A stretch of 64,000 nt of DNA from Devosia marina (GTDB lineage: Bacteria; Pseudomonadota; Alphaproteobacteria; Rhizobiales; Devosiaceae). The translations under genes and the position numbers were made by a program. This document shows, piece by piece, positions 15,048 to 24,529 of the stretch. The notes beneath the pieces were generated by a model that worked only from the letters and a program-made list of their open reading frames with translations, ran no database searches and was not told the origin of the DNA. The stretch is from the NCBI RefSeq assembly GCF_009758415.1, contig NZ_WQRF01000008.1:25673-89672 (forward strand), given 5' to 3'. Numbering within the stretch: the stretch's first letter is position 1; each line of letters opens with the position of its first letter.

Positions 15048-16940
15048 TCACGTGCGGTTGAAGTGATCGTAGATCAATTGCGCCATGGCCTTCGAGATCG
15101 TCGGAACGGCTTCGAGGTCGGCGAGGGAGGCGCGGGAGACGGCTTTGGCGGAACCGAAATGGTTGAGCAAAGCGCGCTTGCGGGCGGGGCCGATGCCCTC
15201 GATTTCGTCCAGCGGGTTCTTCACCACATCCTTCTTGCGCCGGGCGCGGTGGGTGCCGATGGCGAAGCGGTGGGCTTCGTCGCGCAGGCGCTGGACATAG
15301 TATAGCACCGGATCGCGGTGGGGTAGCATGAAGGCGTCGCGGCCTTCGATAAAGAATTTCTCACGACCGGCATCGCGCTCTTCGCCCTTGGCGATACCGA
15401 TGAAGATAACCTCCTTGGGGAGGTTGAGTTCGGCGATGACTTCGCGCACGGCGTTGAGCTGTCCGGCGCCACCGTCGATGAAGACGACGTCAGGCCAGTC
15501 GGGCATGCCGGTATTCTCGTCCTCGGCATCGGTTTCGCTTTCGGCGGCGAGGCGCGAGAAGCGGCGGGTGAGGACTTCGCGCATCATGCCGAAATCGTCG
15601 CCGGGGGTAATGTCGGTCGATTTGATGTTGAAGGTCCGGTAGTGCTTTTTGGAAAAGCCTTCCTCGCCCGCCACGATCATGGCGCCTACGGCATTGGTGC
15701 CGGAAATGTGGGAGTTGTCGTAAACCTCGATGCGGCGCGGGGTCTCTTCGAGACCGAAGGTCTCGGCGACGCCTTCGAGGAGGGTGCGGTTGGACGCGCC
15801 TTCGGCCAGTTGGCGGCCCAGGGCCTCGCGGGCATTGTTAAGGGCATGATTGACCAGGTCGCGCTTTTCCCCGCGCTGCGGCGTCTCGATGCGCACCTTG
15901 CGGCCGGCGCGTGAGGACAGCGCTTCCTCGATCAGTGCGGGTTCGGCCATGTCGTGGCTGAGCAGGACCAGCTTCGGGGGCGTGCGATCCTCGTAGAATT
16001 GTACCAGGAATGCTTCGAGCACTTCGGCATCGGTCAGGCTGTCATCGGCCTTGGGGCGGAAGGCGTGATTGCCCCAGTTCTGGAAGGCGCGGAAGAAGAA
16101 GACCTGCACGCAGAACTGCCCGCCCTCATGGTGGATGGCGAAGACGTCGGCTTCCTCCACCGAGCGGGCGGTAGCGTCGCCCTGGGACTGGATCAGCGCC
16201 AGGGCCGAAAGGCGGTCGCGGATGAGGGCGGCGCGTTCGAAGTCCAGATCCTCTGCAGCCTTGTTCATATCGGCCTGCAGGTGGCTGCGCACGGCATCGG
16301 ATTTGCCGGAGAGAAACTGGCGGGCATCCTCGACCAGTTCGGCATAGCCTTCGAGGCTGATTTCGCGTGTGCAAGGACCAGCACAGCGCTTGATCTGATA
16401 TTGCAGGCAGGGGCGGGTGCGGGCGGCGTAGAAGCTGTCCGAGCAATTGCGCAGCAGAAAGGCCTTTTGCAGGCTCGCAATGGTTCGGCTGACTGCGACG
16501 GCAGAGGCGAAGGGACCAAAATAGTGGCCCTTGCGGCGGCGTGAGCCGCGATGCTTGGTCAGCTCGGGCGCCTCATGGTCGCCGGTAATCAGAATATAGG
16601 GAAAGCTTTTGTCGTCGCGCAGCAAGACGTTGAAGCGGGGCCTGAGGCGCTTGATGAGATTGGCTTCGAGCAACAGGGCTTCGGATTCGGTCTCGGTGCG
16701 GACGAATTCCATGGAAACCGTGGCCGCGATCATGCGCTGGATGCGGACCGGCAGGCCTTCGGGGCGCGTGTAATTGGTCACGCGGGATTTCAGGCTCCTC
16801 GCCTTGCCGACATAGATGACGGCCCCATCGGCATCGAGCATGCGATAGACGCCCGGAGCTGCCGGCAAGGTGCGGACAAAAGCGCGGATCACCTCCGGAC
16901 CGGAGGGCGGCGGGGCAGGGGTGGCGGAACCGTCGGTCAT
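15048..16940 (-). CDS. uvrC: Excinuclease ABC subunit C
   Basis: Makes both incisions of nucleotide excision repair. 630 residues. N-terminal GIY-YIG domain ([20 protein letters not shown], about 29-48), the paired-cysteine region [13 protein letters not shown], a UVR motif near 200-235 that binds UvrB, the RNase H-like nuclease core ([27 protein letters not shown]) and a C-terminal helix-hairpin-helix region ([20 protein letters not shown]). Its ATG overlaps the SDR gene stop by 4 bases. UvrB is encoded elsewhere in this window. Confidence 0.96.
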   Translation of the reverse strand: MTDGSATPAPPPSGPEVIRAFVRTLPAAPGVYRMLDADGAVIYVGKARSLKSRVTNYTRPEGLPVRIQRMIAATVSMEFVRTETESEALLLEANLIKRLRPRFNVLLRDDKSFPYILITGDHEAPELTKHRGSRRRKGHYFGPFASAVAVSRTIASLQKAFLLRNCSDSFYAARTRPCLQYQIKRCAGPCTREISLEGYAELVEDARQFLSGKSDAVRSHLQADMNKAAEDLDFERAALIRDRLSALALIQSQGDATARSVEEADVFAIHHEGGQFCVQVFFFRAFQNWGNHAFRPKADDSLTDAEVLEAFLVQFYEDRTPPKLVLLSHDMAEPALIEEALSSRAGRKVRIETPQRGEKRDLVNHALNNAREALGRQLAEGASNRTLLEGVAETFGLEETPRRIEVYDNSHISGTNAVGAMIVAGEEGFSKKHYRTFNIKSTDITPGDDFGMMREVLTRRFSRLAAESETDAEDENTGMPDWPDVVFIDGGAGQLNAVREVIAELNLPKEVIFIGIAKGEERDAGREKFFIEGRDAFMLPHRDPVLYYVQRLRDEAHRFAIGTHRARRKKDVVKNPLDEIEGIGPARKRALLNHFGSAKAVSRASLADLEAVPTISKAMAQLIYDHFNRT

Positions 16941-17725
16941 GGTCGTGGGGTCGGACCCCGGCGGGCGGGGAAGCTCAAATGCTGGCCGCCATCGAGTGCC
17001 ATCATCTGGCCGGTGTAGGACGGCATTGAGAGGATTGCTAGCACCCCCTGGGCAATGGCCTCGGGGCCTGCATTGCGACCCAGGGGCAAGCTCGCCACCG
17101 ATTGCTCGAAATCGGCCTGGGTCTGATGGGCGTTGGGCAGCACGGGACCGGGGCCGATGGCGTTGACGCGAATAGCCGGTGCGAGCGACTGCGCCAGGGT
17201 CTGGGTGGCGGTCCAGAGCACGGATTTGGACAGAAAATAACTGAAAAACGCGGGGCTCGGCTGAAGGACGCGTTCATCGACAATGTTGATGATGTTGCCC
17301 TCGATGCCGTCCGGCAGTTGCGCGGCGAAGTCGCGGGCGAGAAAGACCGGGGCTTCGGCGTGGACCGCGAAATGGGTATCCCAGAGAGTTTCCTCAACGT
17401 CTTGAGCGCTGTCCGGTTCGAAGGCCGAGGCATTGTTGACCAGGAGGGTCAGCGGGCCGAAGACGTCGGCGGCGGTTTCGATGAGGCTGGCGCGTGCGCC
17501 GCGATTGGCCAGATCGGCCTGGACTATTTCGGCCCGTCCGCCGGCCTTGAGGATGCGGTCGCGCACCGCGCTGGCGCCATCTTCGTCGGAGCGGAAATGA
17601 ATGATGACGGCATGACCGGCATCGGCCAGGGCACTGGCGATGGCGGCGCCGATGCGATCGCCGGCGCCGGTCACAAGAGCGACCGCCTGATCCTGATTCG
17701 GGAAGGGAAAAGATGAACTGGACAT
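16937..17725 (-). CDS. SDR family oxidoreductase, pteridine-reductase/FolM-like
   Basis: 262 residues from the ATG at 17725. The cofactor loop is [13 protein letters not shown]: the TGxxxRxG form is characteristic of pteridine reductases (PTR1, FolM) rather than the usual TGxxxGxG of SDRs. Other blocks are [12 protein letters not shown], the catalytic Y-x3-K in [10 protein letters not shown], and [15 protein letters not shown] [10 protein letters not shown]. Suggests reduction of a pterin (dihydromonapterin or dihydrofolate) or a related substrate. Coupled to uvrC by a 4-base overlap. Alternative in-frame starts lie at 17737 and 17758; no ribosome site settles the choice. Confidence 0.8.
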   Translation of the reverse strand: MSSSSFPFPNQDQAVALVTGAGDRIGAAIASALADAGHAVIIHFRSDEDGASAVRDRILKAGGRAEIVQADLANRGARASLIETAADVFGPLTLLVNNASAFEPDSAQDVEETLWDTHFAVHAEAPVFLARDFAAQLPDGIEGNIINIVDERVLQPSPAFFSYFLSKSVLWTATQTLAQSLAPAIRVNAIGPGPVLPNAHQTQADFEQSVASLPLGRNAGPEAIAQGVLAILSMPSYTGQMMALDGGQHLSFPARRGPTPRP

Positions 17726-17908
17726 TGGGCGGACCATAGGTGGGAAGGGTGGGCTCATCAATCGGTCAAGGGTCTGGGGCGTGGCGGTAGAGCGGATGTG
17801 GGTCAAACTCTGGCAGCAGGGTTTTGTACTTTGACCGAACTTAAAACAGGCGTAGCGTGATTGTGTTGCAGGGCGGGAGGCCCTGCGCAATCAGAGAGGG
17901 GGATTAGC

Positions 17909-18229
17909 ATGGAAGTCATCGTGCCAATCCTGGTGCAATTGATCGCAGGCGGTGCTGGCGGCAATGTTATCGGGCAATTGGCAAAACAGCTCAATCTCGG
18001 CACTGCCGGCAATTCGATTGTCGGTGCGATTGGTGGCCTCGCCGGGACCTGGCTGGCCGGCATGATACCGGGCCTCGACTCGCTGGTGGGTGCAGCCGCC
18101 GGCGCAGCAGGAACGGCAGGCGGGCTGGATTTCGGTGCCCTGGCAGGACAGGGCGCAACCGGCCTGATCGGTGGCGGACTGCTGACGGCGATTGCCGGCA
18201 TTGTCAAATCGGCCATGGCCAAGGCCTGA
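17909..18229 (+). CDS. Small glycine-rich hypothetical membrane protein
   Basis: 106 residues, start ATG at 17909 after GAGAGGGGGATTAGC. Composed of hydrophobic, glycine-rich stretches (LIAGGAGGNVIGQLAKQ, NSIVGAIGGLAGTWLAGMI, AAAGAAGTAGGLDFGALAG, GGGLLTAIAGIVK). Proteins of this look are widespread and unannotated in Hyphomicrobiales. No known domain. It could insert in membranes or assemble; I cannot assign a function. A hairpin follows at 18249-18278. Confidence 0.7.
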   Translation: MEVIVPILVQLIAGGAGGNVIGQLAKQLNLGTAGNSIVGAIGGLAGTWLAGMIPGLDSLVGAAAGAAGTAGGLDFGALAGQGATGLIGGGLLTAIAGIVKSAMAKA

Positions 18230-18248
18230 CGCCTCACCCATGTTACCG

Positions 18249-18278
18249 ATGCCCCGCGGCGCGGTGCTGCGGGGCATC
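18249..18278 (+). terminator. Hairpin after the glycine-rich gene
   Basis: GATGCCCCGC (18249-18258) and GCGGGGCATC (18269-18278), 10-bp perfect arms. No clear U-run follows, so it may be a weak terminator or an mRNA-stabilising hairpin. Confidence 0.5.
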
Positions 18279-18340
18279 TCGAATGGGTGGTCTTGCACTA
18301 GCCGGTGTGAGAGGGCATGTCTTCTAACAGGAGGCACGCA

Positions 18341-18781
18341 ATGATCTGGCTTATCGAAATTGCTCTGGTTCTTTTGCTGCTTGGCGGTGGCTGGACGATG
18401 CTGACGCGCGGGCGGCAGAGCGACAAGCGCGATGCGCTGACCATGCGGCGGGTGGATGCCTATATCGAAACCATTCGCCGGGAGCGTCGTTCGCCCGAGC
18501 TGGCGGCCATGACCGATATGGAATTGCGCGATCTGCTGCATTCAGGCGCGCGCAACCTCAAGATTGCCGAGCAGCGCAAGCAATGGATCGTGTTCGGCAT
18601 GGGGATCGCCACGCTGCTTGGCGCTTCTGTGCTAGGCAGCGAGGAAGGATGGCTGGCCTTTGGCGCAGCCGCGGCCATTGGAGCCATTGTGACCTATGGC
18701 ACAAACGAATTTCTGGCGCGGCGGATGCGGGCACCTTTGGAGAAACGTGGAATCGAGATCGACCGGCTGATGGTGGAGTAG
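18341..18781 (+). CDS. Hypothetical membrane protein
   Basis: 146 residues from the ATG at 18341 (AGGAGG nine bases before). One N-terminal membrane helix (IEIALVLLLLGGGWTML), a charged cytoplasmic segment (RRVDAYIETIRRERRSPELAAMTDMELRDLLHSGARNLKIAEQRK, described by composition here), then two further hydrophobic helices. The middle part looks alpha-helical. I do not recognise a family. No obvious partner; convergent with the SH3 protein gene. Confidence 0.65.
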   Translation: MIWLIEIALVLLLLGGGWTMLTRGRQSDKRDALTMRRVDAYIETIRRERRSPELAAMTDMELRDLLHSGARNLKIAEQRKQWIVFGMGIATLLGASVLGSEEGWLAFGAAAAIGAIVTYGTNEFLARRMRAPLEKRGIEIDRLMVE

Positions 18782-18839
18782 CGGTCAACGCAGAACGCCG
18801 CCCCCAAAGGGACGGCGCGTGATTTGCCTGGATCAGCGA

Positions 18840-19301
18840 TCAGGTGCCGATGCAGAAATAGCCATTGGGGCCATTAAAGCACATGCTGGCGCTCGGATTG
18901 CTCGGGTAGATGGGCTGGGGACGCGGCGGGCGCGGGTTCCAGTGTGGCGGGTGCGGACGGTGCGGTCGATCCCAATGGGGCGGACGCGGGGGACGCGGGC
19001 GTTCCCAATAGTCGTCATCCCAGTCATTGCCCCAGCCAGGACGGCTGCTGCGCAGATAGTTGGCCGAAACCCAGCCATCGGGGCCGCGCTTTTCAACGAA
19101 GCACCAGCTGCCGCGGCAATATTGGATGTCCACGTGTTCTCCGCGCCGCAGCGTATCGATGACGCGAAAACCGGTGCTGGGGCCGGTGCGCACATTGACA
19201 TTGCCGGTGGCAACGGCCGGTGCGGCCGATGCGGCGATGGTGGTGCCCAGCACGGCCATGGTGGCGATGCCGGCTGCAATCAAATTGATCTTGAAGGTCA
19301 T
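18840..19301 (-). CDS. Secreted SH3b domain protein with Pro/Trp/His-rich tail
   Basis: 153 residues. Signal peptide (FKINLIAAGIATMAVLGTT..ASA), then a bacterial SH3 domain: VNVRTGPSTGFRVIDTLRRG, VDIQYCRGSWCFVEK, GPDGWVSANYL. The rest is a low-complexity tail of repeated RPPRPPHW-type units ending in a short Cys-containing motif (MCFNGPNGYFC). The ATG at 19301 has GGAAGGAG before it. Probably periplasmic or surface, possibly binding cell wall. The SH3 part is closely similar to the one at 38148. Confidence 0.82.
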   Translation of the reverse strand: MTFKINLIAAGIATMAVLGTTIAASAAPAVATGNVNVRTGPSTGFRVIDTLRRGEHVDIQYCRGSWCFVEKRGPDGWVSANYLRSSRPGWGNDWDDDYWERPRPPRPPHWDRPHRPHPPHWNPRPPRPQPIYPSNPSASMCFNGPNGYFCIGT

Positions 19302-19402
19302 GCGAGGACTCCTTCCGAATGGGGTGGCGATCAAGCCTTAAGCCCAAATAAACCCATCGCGCCTGAACCCAAGCTGAACGATATGTTAAGCCGGAGCGGC
19401 CC

Positions 19403-19825
19403 TCAGAGCCGAAGCAGATCGACGAAGCGGCCCAGGACTTCGGAAAATTTCTTGCGCTGCTTGGTCTTAAGCTCGCCCATCAGGGCCTCTTCGAGCTGAG
19501 CCCAGTGATCGGCCAGGGCATTGCGGATGCGCAGGCCGCGTTCGGTGAGGGCAATGCCTGGTTCAAGTTCGGGGCCGACGGCCTGACGGGTGATGAAGTC
19601 GCGGCTGGCGAGCCGCTCAAGCCTGGTGGCCAGCATGCCGGTGGTGAGCCCCAATTCCCGGGCCAGATCGGCCTCAGTTGTCCCCGCGCGGCCCAGCACG
19701 AATAATATGGCATCGTCGCCGGGCTCGAGACCTTTCTCGACCAGCGGCAAGAGCAGCGCCTTGTGCGCAAGTTGTCCAGCTTCGATGAGCCGGTAGAGCG
19801 CTGAGCGGGAGGAGGGTCTGGCCAT
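19403..19825 (-). CDS. MarR-like winged-helix regulator
   Basis: 140 residues from ATG 19825; an alternative ATG at 19870 adds 15 residues and neither has a strong ribosome site. Helix-turn-helix: TTEADLARELGLTTGMLATRLERLASRDFI, then a short wing and LTERGLRIRNALADHW, with a C-terminal dimerisation helix. It is divergent from the LysR gene at 19974, and each could control the intervening 148 bases. Target and ligand unknown. Confidence 0.75.
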   Translation of the reverse strand: MARPSSRSALYRLIEAGQLAHKALLLPLVEKGLEPGDDAILFVLGRAGTTEADLARELGLTTGMLATRLERLASRDFITRQAVGPELEPGIALTERGLRIRNALADHWAQLEEALMGELKTKQRKKFSEVLGRFVDLLRL

Positions 19826-19973
19826 AGGCGGGAAAATAGTCCGATCTCCTTGTCGCCGTCGATTGGGCATCTATCCTATCGTTAATCGCTCAACGACCAA
19901 GGGGCGTTATTGTTCACCCAATGCAGATGAGTTATGCGTCCATTGACCATCTCTGAGTGAACGGACATCTCCC

Positions 19974-20873
19974 ATGTCGCAGGACCTTTCCCGCATCCGC
20001 GCCTTCGTGCAGGTCTTCGACGCAGGCGGGTTTTCGGCCGCGGCGCGGCAGCATGGGCGCTCCAAGGCGCTCTTGAGCAAATATGTCACCGATCTTGAGG
20101 ACTATCTGGGCGTCCGGCTGATGAACCGCACGACGCGTAAGCTGAGCCTAACCGAGGCGGGCGAGGCTTATTATCGCGAGGCTTCCGGGCTGTTGCAGCA
20201 ACTCGACGATCTGGACGCCAATATTGCAGACCAGACTGCCGAACCGCGGGGCCTCCTGCGCGTTTCGGCGCCGCGCAATTTCGGCGAGAGCACGCTGGCG
20301 CCGGCGATCTTTGCCTATCTGCAGAAATTCCCCAAGGTGACGCTCGATCTCAGGCTCGAGGATCGCTATGTCGATCTGGTCGATGAGGGGATCGACGTGG
20401 CGCTGCGCATTTCGACCCTGGCGGACTCTTCGCTGATCGCCCGCAAGATTGCCGATATGCATGTGGTGGTTGGTGGTGCGCCCCGGCTGATCGAGCAGGT
20501 CGGAACGCCCAAACATCCCGAAGATCTGAGGCACCTGCCCTGCATTGTCGATGTGAACCTGCAGGGTCAGTCGAACTGGCGGTTCACCGAAGAGGGCAAG
20601 ACCATTTCGGTGCCGGTGACCGGACCGTTGCGGGTCAATTCGCCATTGGCGGCCCGCACAGCCGCCGCGCTGGGTCTCGGTTTTGTCGTATTGCCGTCCT
20701 ATCTGGCCGAGCCGAGCGTGCAGAAGGGCGAGCTGGTGCCGGTGCTGGCCGACTTCCTGCCGACCGGGCAGACATTGCAGGCCGTTTATCCGCATCGGCG
20801 GCATCTGGCGGGCAAGGTGCGGGCGTTGATCGATCATCTGGTGGAGTGGTTCGCCACACACCCCATTCATTAG
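19974..20873 (+). CDS. LysR family transcriptional regulator (CrgA/AaeR-like group)
   Basis: 299 residues. Winged helix at the N-terminus (RIRAFVQVFDAGGFSAAARQHGRSKALLSKYVTDLEDYLGVRLMNRTTR, given as a region, about 8-56) with the unusual SKALLSKYV recognition helix common in the CrgA-like group. Next comes a periplasmic-binding-protein fold effector domain from about 90. It is followed 9 bases later by the metal transporter gene, and may regulate it or be co-transcribed with it. Effector unknown. Confidence 0.9.
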   Translation: MSQDLSRIRAFVQVFDAGGFSAAARQHGRSKALLSKYVTDLEDYLGVRLMNRTTRKLSLTEAGEAYYREASGLLQQLDDLDANIADQTAEPRGLLRVSAPRNFGESTLAPAIFAYLQKFPKVTLDLRLEDRYVDLVDEGIDVALRISTLADSSLIARKIADMHVVVGGAPRLIEQVGTPKHPEDLRHLPCIVDVNLQGQSNWRFTEEGKTISVPVTGPLRVNSPLAARTAAALGLGFVVLPSYLAEPSVQKGELVPVLADFLPTGQTLQAVYPHRRHLAGKVRALIDHLVEWFATHPIH

Positions 20874-20882
20874 GGGCGCATA

Positions 20883-22463
20883 GTGAACGGATTTCGGCGA
20901 GGGGCGGCGATGGCCGCGCTGGCGGCAGTTTTTTTCGCGCAGCCGGCACTGGCCCATCCACATATCATGATCGACGCCAAGGCGACGATCCGGTTCGACG
21001 ATGAGGGCCGGGTGGCGGGGCTGCACCATAGCTGGACCTTCGACACTGCATTTTCGGTGTGGATGGTGCAGGGGCTCGATACCGATGGCGATGGCACAGT
21101 CAGTTCCGCCGAGATGCAGGCGTTGGCGGACGAGAACATGGTCGGGCTGGCCGATTACGGTTTCTATACCTATGCCGGCGACGAGATGAACTTTGTGCCC
21201 GTCGGCGACCAGCGCATGACCTATGAGAACAACCGCGTCACGCTGGACTATTCCATTTCGGCCGTTGACCCGCAGCCGGTTGGCGAGCGGTTTGAACTGG
21301 GGATCTATGATCCCGAATATTACGTGGCCATTACGGTGAACGATGCGGTCGACGTGACGCTGGAGAATGCGCCGGGCGATTGCGCCGTGCGCCTTGAGCC
21401 GCCAAAGCCGATGCCGCCTGAGGTGGAGGAGCGGCTCTATTCGCTGGGGCCCGAAGTGCTGGAACTGCCGCCCGACCTGGCTGCTGCCATGCGCGGAACC
21501 CAGGGGCAGGTCGTGGTGTCGTGCGGTGCGGCCGCAGTGGCGACGACCGCGCTGGAGGCGACGGAAGATGTGGCCCGAGCCCGGCCGGCAGCGCCATTTG
21601 GCGGCCCGCCGCCGGAGGTGGGGATCAACCTGCCGCGCAGCGGGTTTTTCGGCTGGCTGCAGAACCAGCAGCGGGACTTTTATGCGGCGCTGACCGCCTC
21701 GCTCGATGCGCTGCGCGCGGACTGGACCGCTTTCTGGGTGCTGGGCGGGCTGAGCTTCCTCTACGGCATCTTCCATGCGGCGGGGCCCGGGCATGGCAAG
21801 GTGGTGATTTCGTCCTATGTGGTGGCCAATGAGAGCCAGTTGCGGCGCGGCGTGGTGCTGAGCGGGCTGTCGGCCCTGATGCAGTCGCTGGTGGCCATCG
21901 GCTTTGTGCTGATCCTGGCCGGCGCGCTGAACCTGACCAGCACGGCGCTGGGCGATGCGGCGCATTGGGTAGGCGTGGTTTCCTATGCAATGGTGGCATT
22001 GCTGGGCGCCTGGCTGGTGCTGCGCAAGATTTTCGGCTGGGGTCATTCTCACGACCACGACGGCCATCACCACCATGACCATCACGATCATGACCACCAT
22101 GAGCACGAGCACAGCATGCACCATGCAATTGCGCCGCAGGATATCCGGGGCAATTGGCGGGAGCAATTGGGCGTCGTGCTGGCAGTGGGGCTGCGGCCCT
22201 GTTCGGGGGCGCTGGTGGTGCTGGTGTTTGCACTGTCGCAGGGCGTGCTGGCGGCGGGCATTGCTGCGGTGCTGCTGATGGGGCTGGGCACGGCAATCAC
22301 GGTGGCGACACTGGCGACCCTGGCGGTGACGGCCAAGGGTCTGGCGGCGCGCATTGGCGGGGCGGACAGCGCCCTGGCCGGCGCAATCGTCTGGTGGGCC
22401 GAATTGGCCGGCGCGGTGTGTGTGCTGGGCTTTGGCGTGCTGCTGCTGGTGGCTAGCGTCTAA
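20883..22463 (+). CDS. DUF1007-NicO (RcnA-like) nickel/cobalt transporter fusion
   Basis: 526 residues from a GTG at 20883 preceded by AGGGG. Signal peptide to about 24 (AHPH follows), then a periplasmic DUF1007 domain with an EF-hand-like loop DTDGDGTVSSAE (66-77). A NicO/RcnA-type permease follows from about 275: FLYGIFHAAGPGHGKVVISS, a very His-rich loop (near 385-412, alternating H and D), VGLRPCSGALVVLVFALSQG. The HxxGPGHGK and RPCSG motifs are the hallmarks of the permease. Probably exports or imports Ni/Co, or another divalent metal. Only 9 bases after the LysR gene. Confidence 0.88.
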   Translation: MNGFRRGAAMAALAAVFFAQPALAHPHIMIDAKATIRFDDEGRVAGLHHSWTFDTAFSVWMVQGLDTDGDGTVSSAEMQALADENMVGLADYGFYTYAGDEMNFVPVGDQRMTYENNRVTLDYSISAVDPQPVGERFELGIYDPEYYVAITVNDAVDVTLENAPGDCAVRLEPPKPMPPEVEERLYSLGPEVLELPPDLAAAMRGTQGQVVVSCGAAAVATTALEATEDVARARPAAPFGGPPPEVGINLPRSGFFGWLQNQQRDFYAALTASLDALRADWTAFWVLGGLSFLYGIFHAAGPGHGKVVISSYVVANESQLRRGVVLSGLSALMQSLVAIGFVLILAGALNLTSTALGDAAHWVGVVSYAMVALLGAWLVLRKIFGWGHSHDHDGHHHHDHHDHDHHEHEHSMHHAIAPQDIRGNWREQLGVVLAVGLRPCSGALVVLVFALSQGVLAAGIAAVLLMGLGTAITVATLATLAVTAKGLAARIGGADSALAGAIVWWAELAGAVCVLGFGVLLLVASV

Positions 22464-22563
22464 GCCGGATCACTGCAGTGAGCGCGACCCATAGCCGCTT
22501 TGCGCCGGGGAGTGAAATGCGTATGGTGCGGCCAATTCTGGAACATTTCCAAACTGGTCCCCG

Positions 22564-23586
22564 ATGTCCGCTCATCTTCCACCGAACCATCCGCCCGTGC
22601 CCAAGCAGAAGATCGGGGTGCTGCTGCTCAATCTCGGGACGCCGGATGGCACGGATTACTGGAGCGTGCGGCGGTATCTGAAGGAATTCCTCTCCGACCC
22701 GCGGGTGATCGAAACGCCCAAATGGCTGTGGTGGCCGATCCTCAATTTCATCATCCTCTCCTTCCGTCCGCAAAAGAGCGGGCATGCCTATGCCCAGATC
22801 TGGGACAAGGAGAAGGATGAAAGCCCGCTGCGGGTGATCACCAGAGAGCAGACGGAAAGTCTAGCACAGCGGCTCGAGGGCGAGGATATCGTGGTGGAAT
22901 TTGCCATGCGTTATGGCAATCCCTCGACCCGCTCGGTGCTGGAGAAGATGCAGGCGGCCGGGTGCCAGAAGATCCTCTTGGTGCCGCTTTATCCGCAATA
23001 TTCGGCGACCACCACGGCGACGGCCAATGACAAGGCGTTCGAGGCGCTCAAGCATATGCGCTGGCAGCCGGCAGTGCGTACGGCGCCGGCCTATTTCGAG
23101 GACCCGGACTATATCGCGGCGCTGGGCAATTCGATCCGCGACGGGGTGGCCAAGCTCGATTTTGAGCCGGATGTGGTGATCACCTCCTATCACGGCATGC
23201 CGGTGGAGTATCTGCAAAAGGGCGACCCGTACCATTGCCAGTGCTTCAAGACCACGCGGCTGGTGCGCGAGTATCTCGGCTGGGACAAGGACCGGCTGAT
23301 GGTCACCTTCCAGAGCCGGTTCGGGCCGACCGAATGGCTGAAGCCCTATACCGACAAGACGCTCGAAGCGCTGCCGGGCAAGGGGATCAAGAAGGTGGCT
23401 ATCCTGGCCCCGGCCTTTCATGCCGACTGCATCGAGACGCTGGAAGAGATCGCCATGGGCGGCAAGGATACATTCCTAGAGGCGGGCGGGGATAAGTTCG
23501 CCTATATCCCGTGCCTCAATGCCTCGCCGGGCAGCATGGACCAGATCGAAGCCATGGTGCGGCGCGAGCTGGGCGGGTGGCTTTAG
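22564..23586 (+). CDS. hemH: Ferrochelatase
   Basis: Last step of protoheme synthesis: inserts ferrous iron into protoporphyrin IX. 340 residues. Landmarks: IGVLLLNLGTPDGTDYWSVR (19-38), YLKEFLSDPRVIE, VVITSYHGMPVEYLQKGDPY with the metal-binding His, TFQSRFGPTEWLKPYTD, and FHADCIETLEEI. All catalytic blocks are present. A short CTCTCCC-TTGG-GGGAGAG hairpin sits just after the stop. Firm. Confidence 0.96.
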   Translation: MSAHLPPNHPPVPKQKIGVLLLNLGTPDGTDYWSVRRYLKEFLSDPRVIETPKWLWWPILNFIILSFRPQKSGHAYAQIWDKEKDESPLRVITREQTESLAQRLEGEDIVVEFAMRYGNPSTRSVLEKMQAAGCQKILLVPLYPQYSATTTATANDKAFEALKHMRWQPAVRTAPAYFEDPDYIAALGNSIRDGVAKLDFEPDVVITSYHGMPVEYLQKGDPYHCQCFKTTRLVREYLGWDKDRLMVTFQSRFGPTEWLKPYTDKTLEALPGKGIKKVAILAPAFHADCIETLEEIAMGGKDTFLEAGGDKFAYIPCLNASPGSMDQIEAMVRRELGGWL

Positions 23587-23590
23587 GCCC

Positions 23591-23608
23591 CTCTCCCTTG
23601 GGGGAGAG
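23591..23608. terminator. Short hairpin after hemH
   Basis: CTCTCCC-TTGG-GGGAGAG, perfect 7-bp arms, 5 bases past the hemH stop and before the convergent SH3 gene. No U-run; resembles a minimal family A repeat. Confidence 0.4.
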
Positions 23609-23632
23609 ATGCTGCGCACACCGCCTGCGAAG

Positions 23633-24001
23633 TCACCAACCCGGCCCGACGAAATCGGGCGGGGTGACGTTGACCAGGCCCCGGCCGGTGAGATAGCTGC
23701 GCTGGACCCAGCCATAATCGGGAATGCGGCACCAGGTGGTAGCGCCCCTGGGCCAGAGCGTGTGGCCGGCGTCGCCGATCCATGAGCCTCGGTTGCTGTC
23801 GCTGTCGGTCTGGGTGCAATAATCGACCGGGATTTCCTGGCCGTCGTGCAACCGGCCGATAATGGCAAAGCGCGCATCGGGCCCCTCATGCACGGCAATA
23901 TTGCCGCCTGAAACGCGGGCGGTGATGGTCAGCGCCTGGGCCGGCGCGCTGAGGGCCAGGGCGGCGAGCGCGGCAAGGGTCATGGCATGAAAGGGGCGCA
24001 T
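23633..24001 (-). CDS. Secreted SH3b domain protein
   Basis: 122 residues. The ATG at 24001 has GGAGG five bases before it, which selects it over upstream in-frame ATGs. Signal peptide (FHAMTLAALAALALSAPAQA), then one SH3b domain: GNIAVHEGPDARFAIIGRLHDGQEIPVDYC, RGSWIGDAGHTLW, TTWCRIPDYGWVQRSYLTG (described in segments). Probably periplasmic. One of four secreted SH3b proteins in this window. Function unknown beyond presumed peptide or wall binding. Confidence 0.8.
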   Translation of the reverse strand: MRPFHAMTLAALAALALSAPAQALTITARVSGGNIAVHEGPDARFAIIGRLHDGQEIPVDYCTQTDSDSNRGSWIGDAGHTLWPRGATTWCRIPDYGWVQRSYLTGRGLVNVTPPDFVGPGW

Positions 24002-24079
24002 GGCGGCCTCCATTTGTGTTGACCTGTCCATGCGCGCAGGCTGTGGCGAGTTCATGACATCTTGTTGCGCGGGCGTGGC

Positions 24080-24430
24080 TCAATCGCCGGCCGGATCGTC
24101 AAGCGTGTCCCAATTCTCTTCTCCCAATTGGTCGGAATAATATTCGCCGAACTGGCGCGCGGCGGCGGCGAGGCGATGTACGTGGACGGCGAGATCGGTC
24201 TGCGAAAGCGGCCCGCTATAGGCCAGCGGCGGGAAGAAGGGGAGTTCGGCGTGGCGGCAGAACAGCTTGTTGGCGCGGCGCCGGACGGCTTCCAGCGCGT
24301 CGACGGTGGGCGCGGTGACCGGGCCGGTGAGGCGGCCTGAATGCAGCGCCGTCTTGAGGGCGGTGACTTCAATCTCGAGGCGGCGATAGCTGGCAAGGGC
24401 GCGGGGGCCGAGGGGTGGGGTGGGGCTCAT
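24080..24430 (-). CDS. Hypothetical protein
   Basis: 116 residues, start ATG at 24430 after AGGAGACACAG. Contains helical stretches (LASYRRLEIEVTALKTALHS; VDALEAVRRRANKLFC; VHVHRLAAAARQFGEYYSDQ) and ends with an acidic tail. No recognised family. It is the last typical chromosomal gene before the repeat-rich region and the defence island. Confidence 0.6.
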   Translation of the reverse strand: MSPTPPLGPRALASYRRLEIEVTALKTALHSGRLTGPVTAPTVDALEAVRRRANKLFCRHAELPFFPPLAYSGPLSQTDLAVHVHRLAAAARQFGEYYSDQLGEENWDTLDDPAGD

Positions 24431-24529
24431 CTGTGTCTCCTGTGCGTGGTGGAGACAGTCTACGCCCGGCGCCGCCAGCGGGGATAAGCGCCCGGCCTTG
24501 CGGCTTGCGCTTGCACTTGCCCCTTGGGG

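Noticed and set aside
20148..22166. 672-codon minus-strand frame opposite the LysR and NicO genes
   Set aside because: Both plus-strand genes are firmly identified; the antisense product shows no domain.
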